From contig JARHVA010000593.1 of NCBI GenBank assembly GCA_037957365.1, positions 513,501-577,500 of the forward strand: a DNA stretch of 64,000 nt, read 5' to 3'. The position numbers and the translations under genes are program-made. The notes under the pieces were generated by a model. The model saw only the letters and a program-made list of their open reading frames with translations. It was not told the DNA's origin and ran no database searches. Positions within the stretch are counted from its first letter, which is position 1; the number at the start of each line of letters is the position of its first letter. This document shows positions 24,054-35,610 of the stretch, piece by piece. This DNA is from Torreya grandis (taxonomy: Eukaryota; Streptophyta; Pinopsida; Cupressales; Taxaceae).

Positions 24054-26349
24054 AAGATGTTACAAATTATAAGCAAAGCAATGTCTTCTAAAATAATGAG
24101 AGATGGCATGTATTGCAAAAATAAGATGATGACTAAATAACAAATCTCCAAATAGTGTTTGGGAAGCCTATGATGATGCCCCCTCAAGGGAGTGGCCATC
24201 ACATTTGTTGATGGAGGGTCCCTCGAAAAAAATAAGAAAGGTGAAAGTAACCCATGGTTGAGATTAATCCAAATAAGAAAATGCTTTCATGCATTGGTGT
24301 AAAAAGGATGTTGATTTTCCCAAAGGTAGCTATAATCAAGAATAAAAGTCAAAATAATGATTTGCCCATAGGTGGTTATAATCATTAATCAGACCTGGAT
24401 TGGTTGAAACTAATGGTGCCCTAATTAGAGATGATTAGCAAGCATAACTCAAGGATATAACCTAGAATATAGATTAAATATGAGTGGGTGAAAAGTGATG
24501 AAATAGATGGATAGAAGACTAAGATTGATTATTAGAAGGATTTAGTTATACCTTCCAATGAGGAGATGTTCATCCTTTTAGTAATGATACAAATATAATG
24601 GCCAATGGGTTAATTTGATCAAGGGTGGGATGAAAGGATTTGCCAAAGTGCCAAGGAGAAACTTTTATGGCTCCATTGATTATAGACCTTCTTAAAGTTG
24701 ATTTTTGTTGTAGCATGTGATGGTAAGCTTCATGATAGAACACCATGAAGACTTGGCCAAAATATGTGTAAGGACTAACTCATGATCTAATAAACATTAA
24801 AAAATAATGCACTAATGATAAAAACCATGATGGAAATGTTGAAGTATGAATATTGATGGACTTAATAGTAATGTGCTCAAGGAATCACCCAATGAACACA
24901 TATAGACTAAGTTGAGGCAACAGTGTAGAAATCAAACAAAAAGGTAAGAAGAAAAATAAATAAATAAAACATACAAAAATCACACAAATAGATAAACAAC
25001 TTGAAATAAATAAACAAACAAAAAGCCTAAAAATAAAATCAAAAGAAAGCATCCTAACAATGACTTTACCCCAATAGGGCAGATTGAGGATAACTGACTA
25101 GACTTAGACAACACAAATGTTTTTGGATTTTTGAAATGTTATGAATATTTTTGGAATTTTTAAGTATCTTAACTCATTAGAGAATGACAAGATAACTACT
25201 TGCAAAATAGTGAGAGCATTTGTCTTAGGTTGCTCACAAAATGGTGAGAGTGTATGGAAAGGGGGACTGAGGTGACCTCAACATCAATTGAGCATGACCC
25301 ACATAGTTCTAAAATGACCTCAATTCATAGTAATTTCATCCATAAAAAAGGTAGGGAAAAACCAACTAGGTCCTAAAAAGTTTTCAAATCTGGAAAAAGG
25401 CTAGTCAAATGAAAATAATAATGGCAAGGTGATGTGATAATGCATGATAAAAAAGTGTTTCCCCTAGTTTTCCCATAGGTAGTTATAACTAAGATACAAT
25501 GGCATAGGTTAATGATACTAATTTTCCCATAGGTGGTTATAATTAGTAGTAAGACTAGTGAAACACTTATTTTCCCATAGGCAGTTATAATCAAGCTCAC
25601 ATAAACAAACTTCATAGGATGAAAGATATCTTGATAGATCAACTATCACACTACTTTCATAGACTATAATTTTAAACATAGATTATCATAATTGCTTAAA
25701 CTTGATCATAATCCACACACAAAAGGTGTAGAAAGAACTAAATGAACCAAGATCAAAACAAGATTGGGTAGTGTGACTATAAACAAGCTTTGATCTAGAT
25801 AGGAATGGAATGGTTAGATGGATAAAATGGTAAGAGGGTTTCTCATATATGATATGTTGAATAGAAGGAATATGAAATAATGGAAAATGGATATGTAAAA
25901 ATGGCAATGGCATGGCAGTGTGAAATGGTATAGTACATGTTTTTGGCCTGGGTGTGGTTTTTGATTCTATTGTTCCTGCTAATGGGGAGATGCACATCTT
26001 AATCAACAAATGATACAAATAGAATACTTGATCATGTTAATTTTTATCCCACACCTCATATGAATATTTACTCCATCAAGAACTCAATATAGATTTGGAT
26101 TCCAAGAATATTATTGTGATCTGTTTTGGTCATTGATTTTAATTCCTTCAAACATCAAGACAAGGTATCTTTATAGCCTCTACAAAAGAAAGTGTGACCA
26201 TGAATGGTAGGTTTGATTGTGAAATATAATGGTAGATGATAATAGAATTTATAATGGGGGGGAAGAAAATGAATATCAAGAATTTTAATCACATGTAATG
26301 TTGATGATGCTAGATTCAACATAACTTTGGTTGTGGTATAGTTGAAGAC
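24054..26349 (-). other. 3' untranslated region of the unknown-ORF family (outer copy)
   Basis: An inverted counterpart of 35634-38013. It contains several copies of a motif read on plus as 'cccataggtggttataatc' (near 24318, 24366, 25470, 25523 and 25574). Short minus frames here (IITTYGKI-like repeats) are products of that motif and are not called as genes. Confidence 0.7.
25465..25595. repeat. Interspersed 20-bp motif, three copies about 52 bp apart
   Basis: ttttcccataggtagttata (about 25467), ttttcccataggtggttata (about 25519) and ttttcccataggcagttata (about 25570). The inverted copy of this region has the same three at 36478-36600. Confidence 0.85.
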
Positions 26350-26730
26350 CTATTCTCTCGATAGGACCATAAATTTTTTTTGTTATTTATGATTGAGAGT
26401 AGATACCATTTGATTAGGTTGTAGATAAGAATATATTTTTATTTGATCATTTATTTTTTCTTCATCAAGAAATGAAGAACTTTTGTGCTTGGTTATCAGT
26501 GCCTTGATGAGGTTTTCACCAATGAAGTCTTGATTGTCTCATAACACCTCTGACAAGGTTTCAATAATGAAAATTGGCTTTTGAATTTGATTTTCTTCTA
26601 TCACTTCTGAAAAAGTTTCACTAGAATATGTTGAGTTTGAACTTTAATTTTATCCTAGTGCTTCTGAAAAGTTTTCACTAGGAAAGTGTTCTTCTGCTAC
26701 ATGTATCTGGTCTTTGGTGTTTGACGTGAA
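26350..26730 (-). pseudogene. C-terminal fragment of the unknown ORF (outer copy)
   Basis: On the minus strand it matches the ends of the ORF copies at 29690-29866 and 35440-35610 (DNQD.FIGE-type segment, then a LLDE..IKDQIKIASNLQPNQ-type tail). It stops at about 26730, where a plus-strand copy of the family's leader begins. The N-terminal part of this copy is missing. Function unknown. Confidence 0.65.
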
Positions 26731-27938
26731 ATTTATTGTGTAATTAATTCCCTTATAAATGTTCAAAAGCTTTCTAGTTTATTCAACCCCACATTGTCAT
26801 ATCTTTTATAAGATTTGGATGATTATACTTATTGTATTCTGGTCATTTTTGCTTGATATGTTTTGAGACTAAAACGTGTTTGTTTGTTCATAAGCCATGT
26901 TAAAATAATGTATTTGAGTTGAGGAGGGTAGTGGTATGCTGCCCAAATCATGTCAAAACATTTTGAGCCTTTTGGGTCTTTGAAACATAAAATAGATCAC
27001 ATAATTCGAGCATGCTTATGCCATTAGGTTGCTTAATTTATTTTAAGACTAGTTTACCTTGTATCAAAAACCATTGTTTCAAACCATTTTATGTATACCA
27101 TTTAGAACTTTGTCTTGTGTTGTCATATTCTCTAATTTTGTCAAGATTGTTTGGTTAAATAGTAGTTTTCAACATTGATTTTGCAATTAGCCTTGTCAAG
27201 TTTAGATTCAAACATTGATTAATTTCTATTTAGGCCTTAATTCATGGGGTTGATACATAGATCTTTCTCTTTTGGGTTGCATAACTTTGGTTAATCTATT
27301 ACCCAAATTTGAAAATTGTTGATGGTTTTTTTGTTTAATGCCTATCCTCATCATTGTTTGTGATTTTATCTAGGAAAAAATAATCTTTCTTTAAAAATAC
27401 TTTTGTCTTATGTCGTATGCCAATTGATCATGTTTATGTTTGATTTTGTGTGTCAGATTTATGTCAAAGTTATTTCCAAACTTGTTAGATTAAATCAAAT
27501 CACATCAATGTTTGTTTCAATTCTATATTTTGACATCATTTGTCAAAAATTCCAAGCATGTGCCTATTTATTTCAGCCTATATTTGAAATCTGTGTTTGG
27601 ATAAAAGACATAGTAACTCAACTTTTCCCTTTCCTAGTTTAGACTTTGTTTGGAACACTTTGACCTAAACCTTTGACATGCCAATTTTTATTTAGACACT
27701 TAACCTTTTGTGTGAATGACATTTGACATTATACATTTGATGTTAAACTATTTTATGCCGATTCTTATCACAAACCATTTTGTAAATACAACTCCACTTC
27801 TAAACCATATTGAAAATATAGTTATACCCCTTCAACCAAGTTAGACCAAGTTTAAACCATTTTTCTTTTAAACAATTTTTTAGAGTTTGTAGAAGTCTAA
27901 CCCTTTTTGTTTTTAGAGATTTCATCATTTATATAGAT
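26731..27938 (+). other. Leader of unknown-ORF family, plus copy A
   Basis: It aligns with 32475-33679 over its whole length (for example 'accccacattg.cata', 'ttttgagactaaaac.tgttt', 'gggttgatacatagatcttt'). No coding potential was recognised; short frames such as 27403-27642 are not shared between copies. Its left end is an inverted junction with 26730. Confidence 0.75.
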
Positions 27939-28419
27939 ATGTCTAGCTACACTTATGGTGGAGTCACGTATAATCCAACTTTTGATATAATGGCTGCACA
28001 AAATTGCACTAAGAACCCCTATAGAAAATATTTTCTAAAGAGTTTTATTATTTTCCCTATAATACTCTATATGGGGAACATAGTCAAAATCCACAAAATC
28101 CAAATCAAGACCTTGATTGGCATGAAAATGTTTGTGAGGAGGAATTTGAATACCCAACTATAGATAATGTTGTTTGGGATACAAATCCATACCCTCTTTC
28201 TAACAATCAATACATGGAACATAGTCAAGAACCAACTTATGAGCCAACTCATGACTGAGATGATATAGTTTATGAGGAAGACTTAGATGATTTGGCTTAT
28301 GCAAGTAATAAATTTCCATGATGTCCTTTTGTTATTCGATAATCAACTACCCCTAACCCTCCTTTGGATTATATGAACTATCAAGCTCTATAATATCCAA
28401 GGAATACCATTACTATTCC

Positions 28420-28620
28420 TAGACCTAGTCCTTTGTGAGAAACTAGGATCCACAACACCCTTTCATCATTCTAGGTCCTAGTCCTTTGGCTTGTGTAATA
28501 AATCAAGCTCCACACCACCCTATCATTACCATCTCAATACTATATCCTTTGGCTCATTCAAGTAATCATTCTCTCCAATGCCCTACCATTATCCAACCAT
28601 AAGTTATTCCTCCTCCATTA
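28420..28620 (+). repeat. 60-63-bp in-frame repeats in ORF copy A
   Basis: Units centre on 'ctagtcctttggcttgtgt' followed by 'aatcaagctccaca..accct'. About three to four units are recognisable, corresponding to the better preserved block at 34075-34385. Confidence 0.75.
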
Positions 28621-29535
28621 CTAATCCCATCCAAACCTCAATTGATCCAATCATTTAAAGACCAATCTATGTTCAAAATTGGTATCCTCTAATTCATTGA
28701 AAAATAAGGCCAAGAGAACCAACCAATCTAATATGTTTTTGTTGAATCATTATTTGTGATAAGTCAACCTGTGATGAATTGCTTATTGATCCTATACTAA
28801 TTATCAAGGAGTCTCACTCTGATGAGCCAGTCTCTATTGAGTCACTTCTTAATGATTGTAATCACCTTTAGGCAAATAATTACCTCAACCATGTGCCTAT
28901 TTTTCAAGAGCCTCCTATTTACAAGCCAATCTTTGAGGAGTTGTCTCTTAACCTTTTTCCCATCCTAGAGGAGCCCCACTCTGAAAAACTAGTTTTTGTG
29001 GATCCCATTATGCCATCACAGGTCGTTACTTGTCCAAAACCAAATATTCAACAAGACATCATTATAACAAAGTACCCATCAGATGAAGAATTAGAGTTAG
29101 AGTTAGGCTCTATTCTTGAACTGACATTAGATTTACAATCAAAATTTAAATCAACATTAGTCTCAACATCATATTTAGAGTCCCTTGAGTTAGAATTAGA
29201 TTCAGAAGAAGAATATGTTCGTATTTATTATAACATTGGTTATGCATGCCTTAAAAATCAATTTGAATACATTTGTGATCCTTATATAGTTTTTTAGGAT
29301 GAGTACTTCAACTTTGACATAAGTTATCCTAGTATCTTCTATGAGGATTATGTAGCCTCTCCCCATTCCATAGGCCATTACCATCAATCAAAATAGCCAT
29401 ATCATTGGCATTCCATCTCCTACAAGTGTTTATTAGGATTGATATAATTACACTTTGTTAAACTTCATCCATGGTGGCATAGAAATTGAAGAAGAGCAAG
29501 GATGCCATGACTACATTCATATAGTAAAAGAACAC

Positions 29536-29705
29536 TCTCCTAGTGAAACCTTTTCAAAGGTGCTAGGGGATAATCAAAGTCAAAACTCAACATTTTCTAG
29601 TGAAACTTTTTTAGAAGCACTAAAAGACAATCAAATTCAAAAGTAAACATTCTTTAGTGAAACCTTCTTGAAGGTGCTATGGGATAATCAAGACAACTTC
29701 ATTGG
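29536..29705 (+). repeat. Three 57-bp in-frame repeats in ORF copy A
   Basis: The phrase 'tagtgaaac' occurs at 29541, 29598 and 29655, exactly 57 bp apart. The encoded unit is 19 residues, about SETF.EVLGDNQSQNSTF. Confidence 0.9.
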
Positions 29706-29874
29706 TGAAAACCTCTTTGAGGCACCAATAACTGAGTACAAAAGTTCTTCACTACTTGATGAAGACAAAATCAAAGATCAAATCAAAATAGCTTCCAATC
29801 TATAACCTAATTAGATGGTAGCTACTCTCAAGGATATATTTAAGCATGCTTTATGTTTTTCTCATGTAGACACC

Positions 29875-31040
29875 TAAATTTGGCCATCGATAACCTCCAA
29901 CCAGGCTTTTGACCAATTTCTATCAAAATGCACAATTTGGCCTAAAAACACTAAAATGCATTAAATGAGATGAAATTGATATATTCAAGTGCTAATTTTA
30001 GCTAGAATATCCCTAAATATGGTAATGTAATTTATGGGCTAGCTAAATTTGATCAAATCATTTTGAGTCAAAATGCTAATTTTGCACCTAGGTGCTCTAG
30101 ATTGCTCTTTTCTATCAATTTTTTTATATGAGACATGTGCCTTTATTATTTTTTGTTAGAAACATCCTGAATGGGATAATGGATCCAACACATCTGACAT
30201 CACATTCTAATTCCAATGTAGTCAAATTTTGGACTAATAAAAAGGCGTTCTGATCAATTTGAGTGATTTGTGCATAAAATGCTTAATTATATTTAAAAGC
30301 TAATAAAACCAAATTAGAGTCTAATTAATAATTCCATGGAAACTTGTTGAATACTTTTTTTAAAATAAATATTAAATAATTTCATCATCATGGGACCTCA
30401 TTTCTTGGGAAGACATTCCTAGGCCATAAATGCCACAAATATCAGGATTATGGGTCTCCCATGCCTCATAATAACCCTCCATGCCTCTTAAATGCCTTTT
30501 TTTCCAATGTCATGATGAGGATAATTATATATTTAATGATAAAAATTTGAATTAATCCTTAACCACACATCTTCATCTCAAGATGGATGGTTCAGATTGA
30601 TTCTGAGCAATCTCAAAAATCTATAAATAAAAGGCCATGTCTATTGAATTTTAATCTTAATTTGTGTAAAGTTACCATGTCAAATTGATTCCAAGAACTA
30701 TCACATGCCAAATTTATGATGCCAAAATATTTATCCAAGCCAAGCCAAAGCCACAAGGTGCCAAGGAGAAGTAGAGATAGCCAAGCCTCCTTTGACGAAG
30801 ACTTCATGAGCACAAGCTGAGCAAGCCACTACAACAAGCACTTAAAACATCCAAGGAAGGTGAAGGATTCTTGTTTTTCTTTACTTTTTAGTTGTGTTTT
30901 TTATTTTTATTTGTTATTAAGCTCATCCCAATAACTAGGCCTAAAGATGTATGCTAGTTAGTGTGTTTTTATCAATTTGTTTTCATTTTGGGACTAACAC
31001 AATACTAATCACCTCTTTTGAGTCAAATTCCTAATTCACA
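29875..31040 (+). repeat. LTR of unknown-ORF family, plus strand (1166 bp)
   Basis: It begins TGTAGACACC and ends TTCACA. It is followed after three bases by a PBS. It aligns with 38031-39199 at roughly 88-90% by eye and, inverted, with 22850-24036 and 39965-41150. The sequence before it is the end of the ORF and has no polypurine tract, so this LTR is not joined to copy A by a normal 3' end. Confidence 0.88.
30622..30629 (+). promoter_or_regulatory. TATA box in plus LTR
   Basis: TATAAATA in the context 'caaaaatctataaata'. The same context occurs at 38782 and, inverted, at 40386. Confidence 0.75.
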
Positions 31041-31043
31041 TAA

Positions 31044-31062
31044 TGGCACACTTGGTGGGACC
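31044..31062 (+). promoter_or_regulatory. PBS of unknown-ORF family
   Basis: TGGCACACTTGGTGGGACC starts three bases after the LTR. The outer element has TGACACACCTGGTGGGACC at the equivalent place. The priming tRNA was not identified. Confidence 0.7.
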
Positions 31063-33679
31063 ACATCCCAAAAATTTAATCAAATATCACTTCAAAGTAA
31101 CATACTAACCATTATCATGTAGGATCTTGGAGTGTGAAAGCAAAAAAGGTGGAGATTTGAGCAAAAATCTTATTTTTTGGAGCTCACAATTTTATTCTCA
31201 AGACTGTGTAATTCGAATCCCAACTCAGCCTAACTTGACCTAAATCACCCCAACTCAGATCCTAACTCAACCCAAATTTACCCAATTCACACTGATTTAG
31301 ATCCCAACTCAGCCTAACTTAATCGAACTCACCCTGACTTGGATCCCAACTCGACTCGGCTTGACCCAACTCACCCTGACTCGGATCCCAACTTGGCCTG
31401 ACTTGACCTAACTCACCCTGACTCACCCCAACTCAGATCCAAACATGGCTTGAATTGACCCACCTCACCCCAAATTGGATCCCAACTTGCCACAACTTTA
31501 CCCAACTCACCCCAACTCAGATCCCAACTCGACTGTGTGAAACCTAAGAGCTAAAAGGCTATTTTAAAATGCTTGGTTTGGGGTCATATGGACTCCATTT
31601 TGGATGATTTTTTTTTAAAACTAGGTGTTTTTTTATAAATTTTTAGAAGATAATATTATTTTAACTTCAATTTTCATAGAGTTTTTACAAATTTTTGAAA
31701 ATTGATTTGGATGTTTCTAATCTAACACATTTGCTTTTGAGGTGATGCCTTAAGGGTAGACAAGTAACCAATGGATTTCAAATTTGATAAATCATGTTTT
31801 AGACCACCTTTTGAATGATTTTAAAATGAATTATTAACCTTGTTTTGGTGCTTAATAAAAAATTTAGAGGCTTAAGTGAAGGATTTCAAAGTTACAATTT
31901 AAGACCAAGGGGTCAAATGAACACCACCAAATCTTTCATTTGGGCTTAAAATTGAACACACTTGTCAATTTTATTTGTATTTCTTCAATTAAAACTTTAA
32001 TTTGGAAAAATACAAGGATGTTTCATGTATGCTCTTCTATTTGTCTCATTTAGGGAACCTTTGTAATCAAAAGTGTTTTCCTTATTTACAAATTGCCTAG
32101 TATAAGGCATAAAAAAAACATTGTCTAAAGCACTCTCCAAAAACTCATAAAAGTATTGGGTGACCTTAACAGTGACCCTAAAGTCTTTCTATTTTATGAT
32201 TTCTTTATCTCATGTAAATTTAGCTTGTGAGGGGGATGTCATTACCTCATATTATTTATGTAGGGAAGATTTGATTTGGAGTTTCATCTCCTGACATTGA
32301 CTTCACTTACTCCTTCTAAGTTACACATGATACTTATCTGCATTTGGACATTGCACTACACTGAGAGAACAACAAGATGTAATAGTTGTAAAAAAGACTA
32401 GACCTTTTTACAACTAGCCAATGCCACATTCACCCAATTTTCATGCTTTTATTTTACATCATTTAATGTGAGTGTCATTGTGTAATTGATTCCCCTAGAA
32501 ATGTTTGAAATCTTGCTAGTTTAGTCAACCCCACATTGCCATACCATTGATAGGATTTGGATGATTATACTTAGTGTATTTTAGTCAATTTTGCTTGGTA
32601 TGTTTTGAGACTAAAACTTGTTTGTTTATTCATAATCCATGTCAAAATAGTGTATTTGAGTTGAGAAGGGTAGTGTTATGCTGCCCAAATCATGTCAAAA
32701 CATTTTGATCCTTTTGAGTCTTTGAAACATAACATAGATCACATCATTCAAGCATACTTATGCTGCTAGGCTACTCAATTTGTTTCAATACTAGTTTACC
32801 TTGTATCAAAAACCATTGTTTCAAAACATTTTATGTACACCATTTAGACCTTTGTCTTGTGTTGTCATGTTGTCCAATATTGTCTAGCTTGTTTGGTCAA
32901 ATCCTAATTTTCACCATTGAGTTTTTAATTAGCCTTGTCAAGTTTGGATTTAAACATTGATTGATTTCTATTTAGGCCTTAATTTATGGGGTTGATACAT
33001 AGATCTTTCTCTTTTGGGTTTCATAACTTTGATTAATTGATTACCCAAATTTGAAAACTATTGATAGTTTGTTTGTTTAATACCTATCCTTATCATTGTT
33101 TGTGCCTTTATTTTAAAAAACATAGTCTTTCTTCAAAGAGCCTTTTGTCTTATGCCTTATGCCAACTAATCATGTTTATGTTTGATTTCATGTGCTAGGT
33201 TTATGTCAAATTTGTTTCCAAACTTATTGGACTAAATCAAATCCCATGATACCTTTATTTCAATTCTAGCTTTTGATGCCATTTGGCTAAAATTCCTAGC
33301 ATGTCCCTGTTTGTTTGATCCCAACTTTTGACTCTGCCTTTGGACAAAATACCTAGTAACTCAACTTTTCTTTTTCCTAGTTTAGACCTTGTTTAGAACA
33401 CTTTGACCTAGACTTTTGATATGTCAGTTTTTATTTAGATGCTTGACCTTTTATGCATATGACATTTGACAGTATACATTTGATTCTAGACTATTTTATG
33501 CCAAGTCTTATCATAAACCATGTTATAGATGCAACTCCATTTCCAAACCACATTGAAGATACAACTCCAGTTTCAACCAAGTTAGACCAAGTTTGAACCA
33601 TTTATCCTTTGGATATAGTTTTTTTGGAGTTTGTAGAACTCTAAGCCTTTTTTTTGGAGCTTTCATCATGTATGTAGAT
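31063..33679 (+). other. Leader of unknown-ORF family, copy B
   Basis: A long 2.6-kb leader between PBS and ORF. It contains the 42-bp minisatellite near its start. The second half matches copy A's leader (26731-27938). No convincing coding region was seen. Confidence 0.7.
31216..31535. repeat. 42-bp minisatellite, about 7.5 copies
   Basis: Units begin at 31216, 31258, 31300, 31342, 31384, 31436, 31478 and 31520 (partial). The fifth unit is 52 bp because 'ctcaccctga' is duplicated. The consensus opens 'gatcccaactcggcctaact' and ends 'caccc.gactcg'. It is notably C-rich and G-poor on the plus strand compared with its surroundings. The period is a multiple of three, but stops are present in the frames I read. 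Confidence 0.95.
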
Positions 33680-34074
33680 ATGTCTAGCTACACCTATGGT
33701 GAAGTCACGTATAATCCAAATTATGATAGAATATCTACAAAAAATAAATTTTATGGCTTTAATCAAGACCCCAATGATGTTAATATGGTTTGTGAGATAG
33801 ATTTATATCCATCTCATAATAATCATCCATGGGAACAAAGTCACAACTATCTCATGATCTAACTCAAGACCTAGATTGGTATGAAGAGTCTTGTGAGGAG
33901 AACTTTGAAGACCCAACTACAAATAATGTTGTTTTGGATATGGATCCATACCCTCTTTGAAATAATCAACACATGGAACATAGTCAAGAACTAGCTTATG
34001 TGCCAACTCACAACTAAGAAGATATGGTTTATGAGGAAGACTTGGATGCTTTGACTTATGCAAGTAATCAAGCT

Positions 34075-34385
34075 CCACCACATTATACCATTTCTATTCT
34101 AGGACCATAATGTCACACCATTCCCATACCAAAACCTCATCTTTTTGTTTGTATAAGGAATCATGTTCCATAATGTCAAACCATTTCTATATTAGGACCT
34201 CATCCTTTGGCTTGTGTGAGAAATTAAGCTCCACAATGCCCCTTCATCATTCTAGGACCTAGTCCTTTGGCTTGTGTGGGAAATCAAGCCCCACAATGCC
34301 CTATCATTACCATTTTAAGACTTCATCCTTTGGCTCATATGATTAATCATGCTCCTTGATGGCCTACCATTATCCAACCATAAGC
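34075..34385 (+). repeat. 60-63-bp in-frame repeats in ORF copy B
   Basis: The phrase 'cctttggcttgtgtg' and its variants recur at about 34141, 34204, 34264 and 34327, so spacing is 60 or 63 bp. Each unit encodes 20-21 residues ending 'CP.I.ILGP'. Confidence 0.88.
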
Positions 34386-35316
34386 CATTCCTCATCTAGA
34401 ACCAATCCCATCCAAACCTCAACCGATCTAAACCTTCAAAGACCAAATTGTGTTCAAAATTGGTATTTTCTAACTCATTGGAAACTAAATCCAAGATAAC
34501 CAACTAATCCAAAATGTTTTTGTTGAACCAACCACTTATATTAAGTCAACCGATGATGAATCACTTATTGATCCTATACTAGTTATCAAGGAGTCTCACA
34601 CTGATGAGCCAGTCTTTGTTGAGTCACTTTTTAATGATTATAATCACCTTTGAGAAAATCATTACCTTGACCATGTGCCTATTTTTCAAGAGCCTCTTAT
34701 TGACAAGCCAGTCTCTAAGGAGTTGTCTCTTGACCTTTTTCCCATCTTAGAGGAGTCTCACTCTGATAAACTAATTTTTGTAGAGCCCATTATGCCATCA
34801 TAGGCTGTTACTTATTCAAAACCAAATATTCAATAAGACATCATTATAACAGAGTACCTATTAGATGAAGAATCATAGTTAGACTCAAGTTCTATTTTTA
34901 AACCAACATCATAATTACCATTAAAATCTAAATCAATATCATATTCAGAGTCCCTTGAGTTAGAATCAAATTTAAAAGAAGAATATGTTCATTGTTGTTA
35001 CAACATTGGTTACACATGCCTTGCAGATCAATTTGAATACATTTTTGATCTTTATATGGTTTTTGAGGATGAGTACTTAATCTTTAACACAAGTTATCCT
35101 AATATCTTCTATGATGATTATGGAACCTCTCCCCATTCTATTACCATTTCACCGGCTATTACCATCAACCAAAATAGCCATATCATTGGCATTCCATCTC
35201 CCACAAGTGTCAACTAGGATCGACAGAATCACACTTTGTTCAACTACATCCATGGTGACATAGCAATTGAAAAAGAGTAAGGAGGCCCAAACCACATTCA
35301 TATAGTAGAAGAACAC

Positions 35317-35490
35317 TCTCTTAGTGAAACCTTTTTAGAGGTGCTAGGGGACAATCAAAGTTAAAACTTAGCATCTTCTAGTGAAACTTTTTAGAAGTGC
35401 TATAAAATAATCAAAGTCAAAATTCAACATTTCTTATTGAAACATTATCGAAGGCATTACAGGACAATCAAGACAACTTCATTGGTGAAA
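35317..35490 (+). repeat. 57-bp in-frame repeats in ORF copy B
   Basis: The phrase 'tagtgaaac' occurs at 35322 and 35379, and 'tattgaaac' at 35435 (56 bp, one base lost). It matches the repeats of copy A in place and number. Confidence 0.88.
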
Positions 35491-35610
35491 AACTCTTTGA
35501 GGCACCAATAGATGAGAAAATTTTTTTTCACTTCTCGATGAAGATAAAATCAAAGATCAAATCAAAATAGCTTCCAATCTACAACCTAATCAAATAGTAG
35601 CTACTCTCAA

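Larger units (their letters stand above)
27939..29866 (+). pseudogene. Unknown repeat-rich acidic ORF, copy A (decayed)
   Basis: Not recognised as any known family. ATG at 27939 opens MSSYTYGGVTYNPTFD, which is shared with copy B (MSSYTYGEVTYNPNYD). The product would be about 640 residues, acidic, rich in Pro, Ser, Glu and Gln, without obvious membrane segments or zinc knuckles. It has a Pro-rich repeat block at 28420-28620, an acidic segment (DEELELELGS; LESLELELDSEEEY) at 29080-29220, and three 57-bp repeats at 29536-29700. Most breaks are Gln-to-stop changes (CAA/CAG to TAA/TAG), so the ancestral frame can be followed. It sits where gag would be in a retrotransposon, so a structural role is possible but unproven. 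Confidence 0.6.
33680..35610 (+). pseudogene. Unknown repeat-rich acidic ORF, copy B (decayed)
   Basis: Second long copy of the unrecognised ORF; ATG at 33680. The order of parts is the same as in copy A: the SSYTYGEVTYNP opening; an Asp/Tyr-rich stretch (VYEEDLDALTYASNQ) near 34030; five Pro/Cys-bearing repeats (34075-34385; unit about PLACVRNQAPQCP); an acidic middle section with EYFVxx-like Tyr/Asp segments; HIIGIPSPTSV near 35170; an Ile/Glu-rich YIHGDIAIE near 35250; three 57-bp repeats; and a Lys-rich tail. A small frameshift near 33860 and many Gln-to-stop changes break it. Conservation of the frame between diverged copies, with repeat periods that are multiples of three, argues it was once translated. 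Function unknown; gag-like structural or accessory protein is speculation. Confidence 0.62.

Noticed and set aside
25373..26018. Minus frames of 89 and 110 codons (IITTYGKI-type repeats; a Pro/His-rich frame)
   Set aside because: The first is generated by the repeated 20-bp motif; neither frame is kept in the inverted copy at 35.6-38 kb.
31216..31535. Possible CRISPR-like or satellite array
   Set aside because: Units are contiguous without spacers and the context is a plant retrotransposon; it is a minisatellite.
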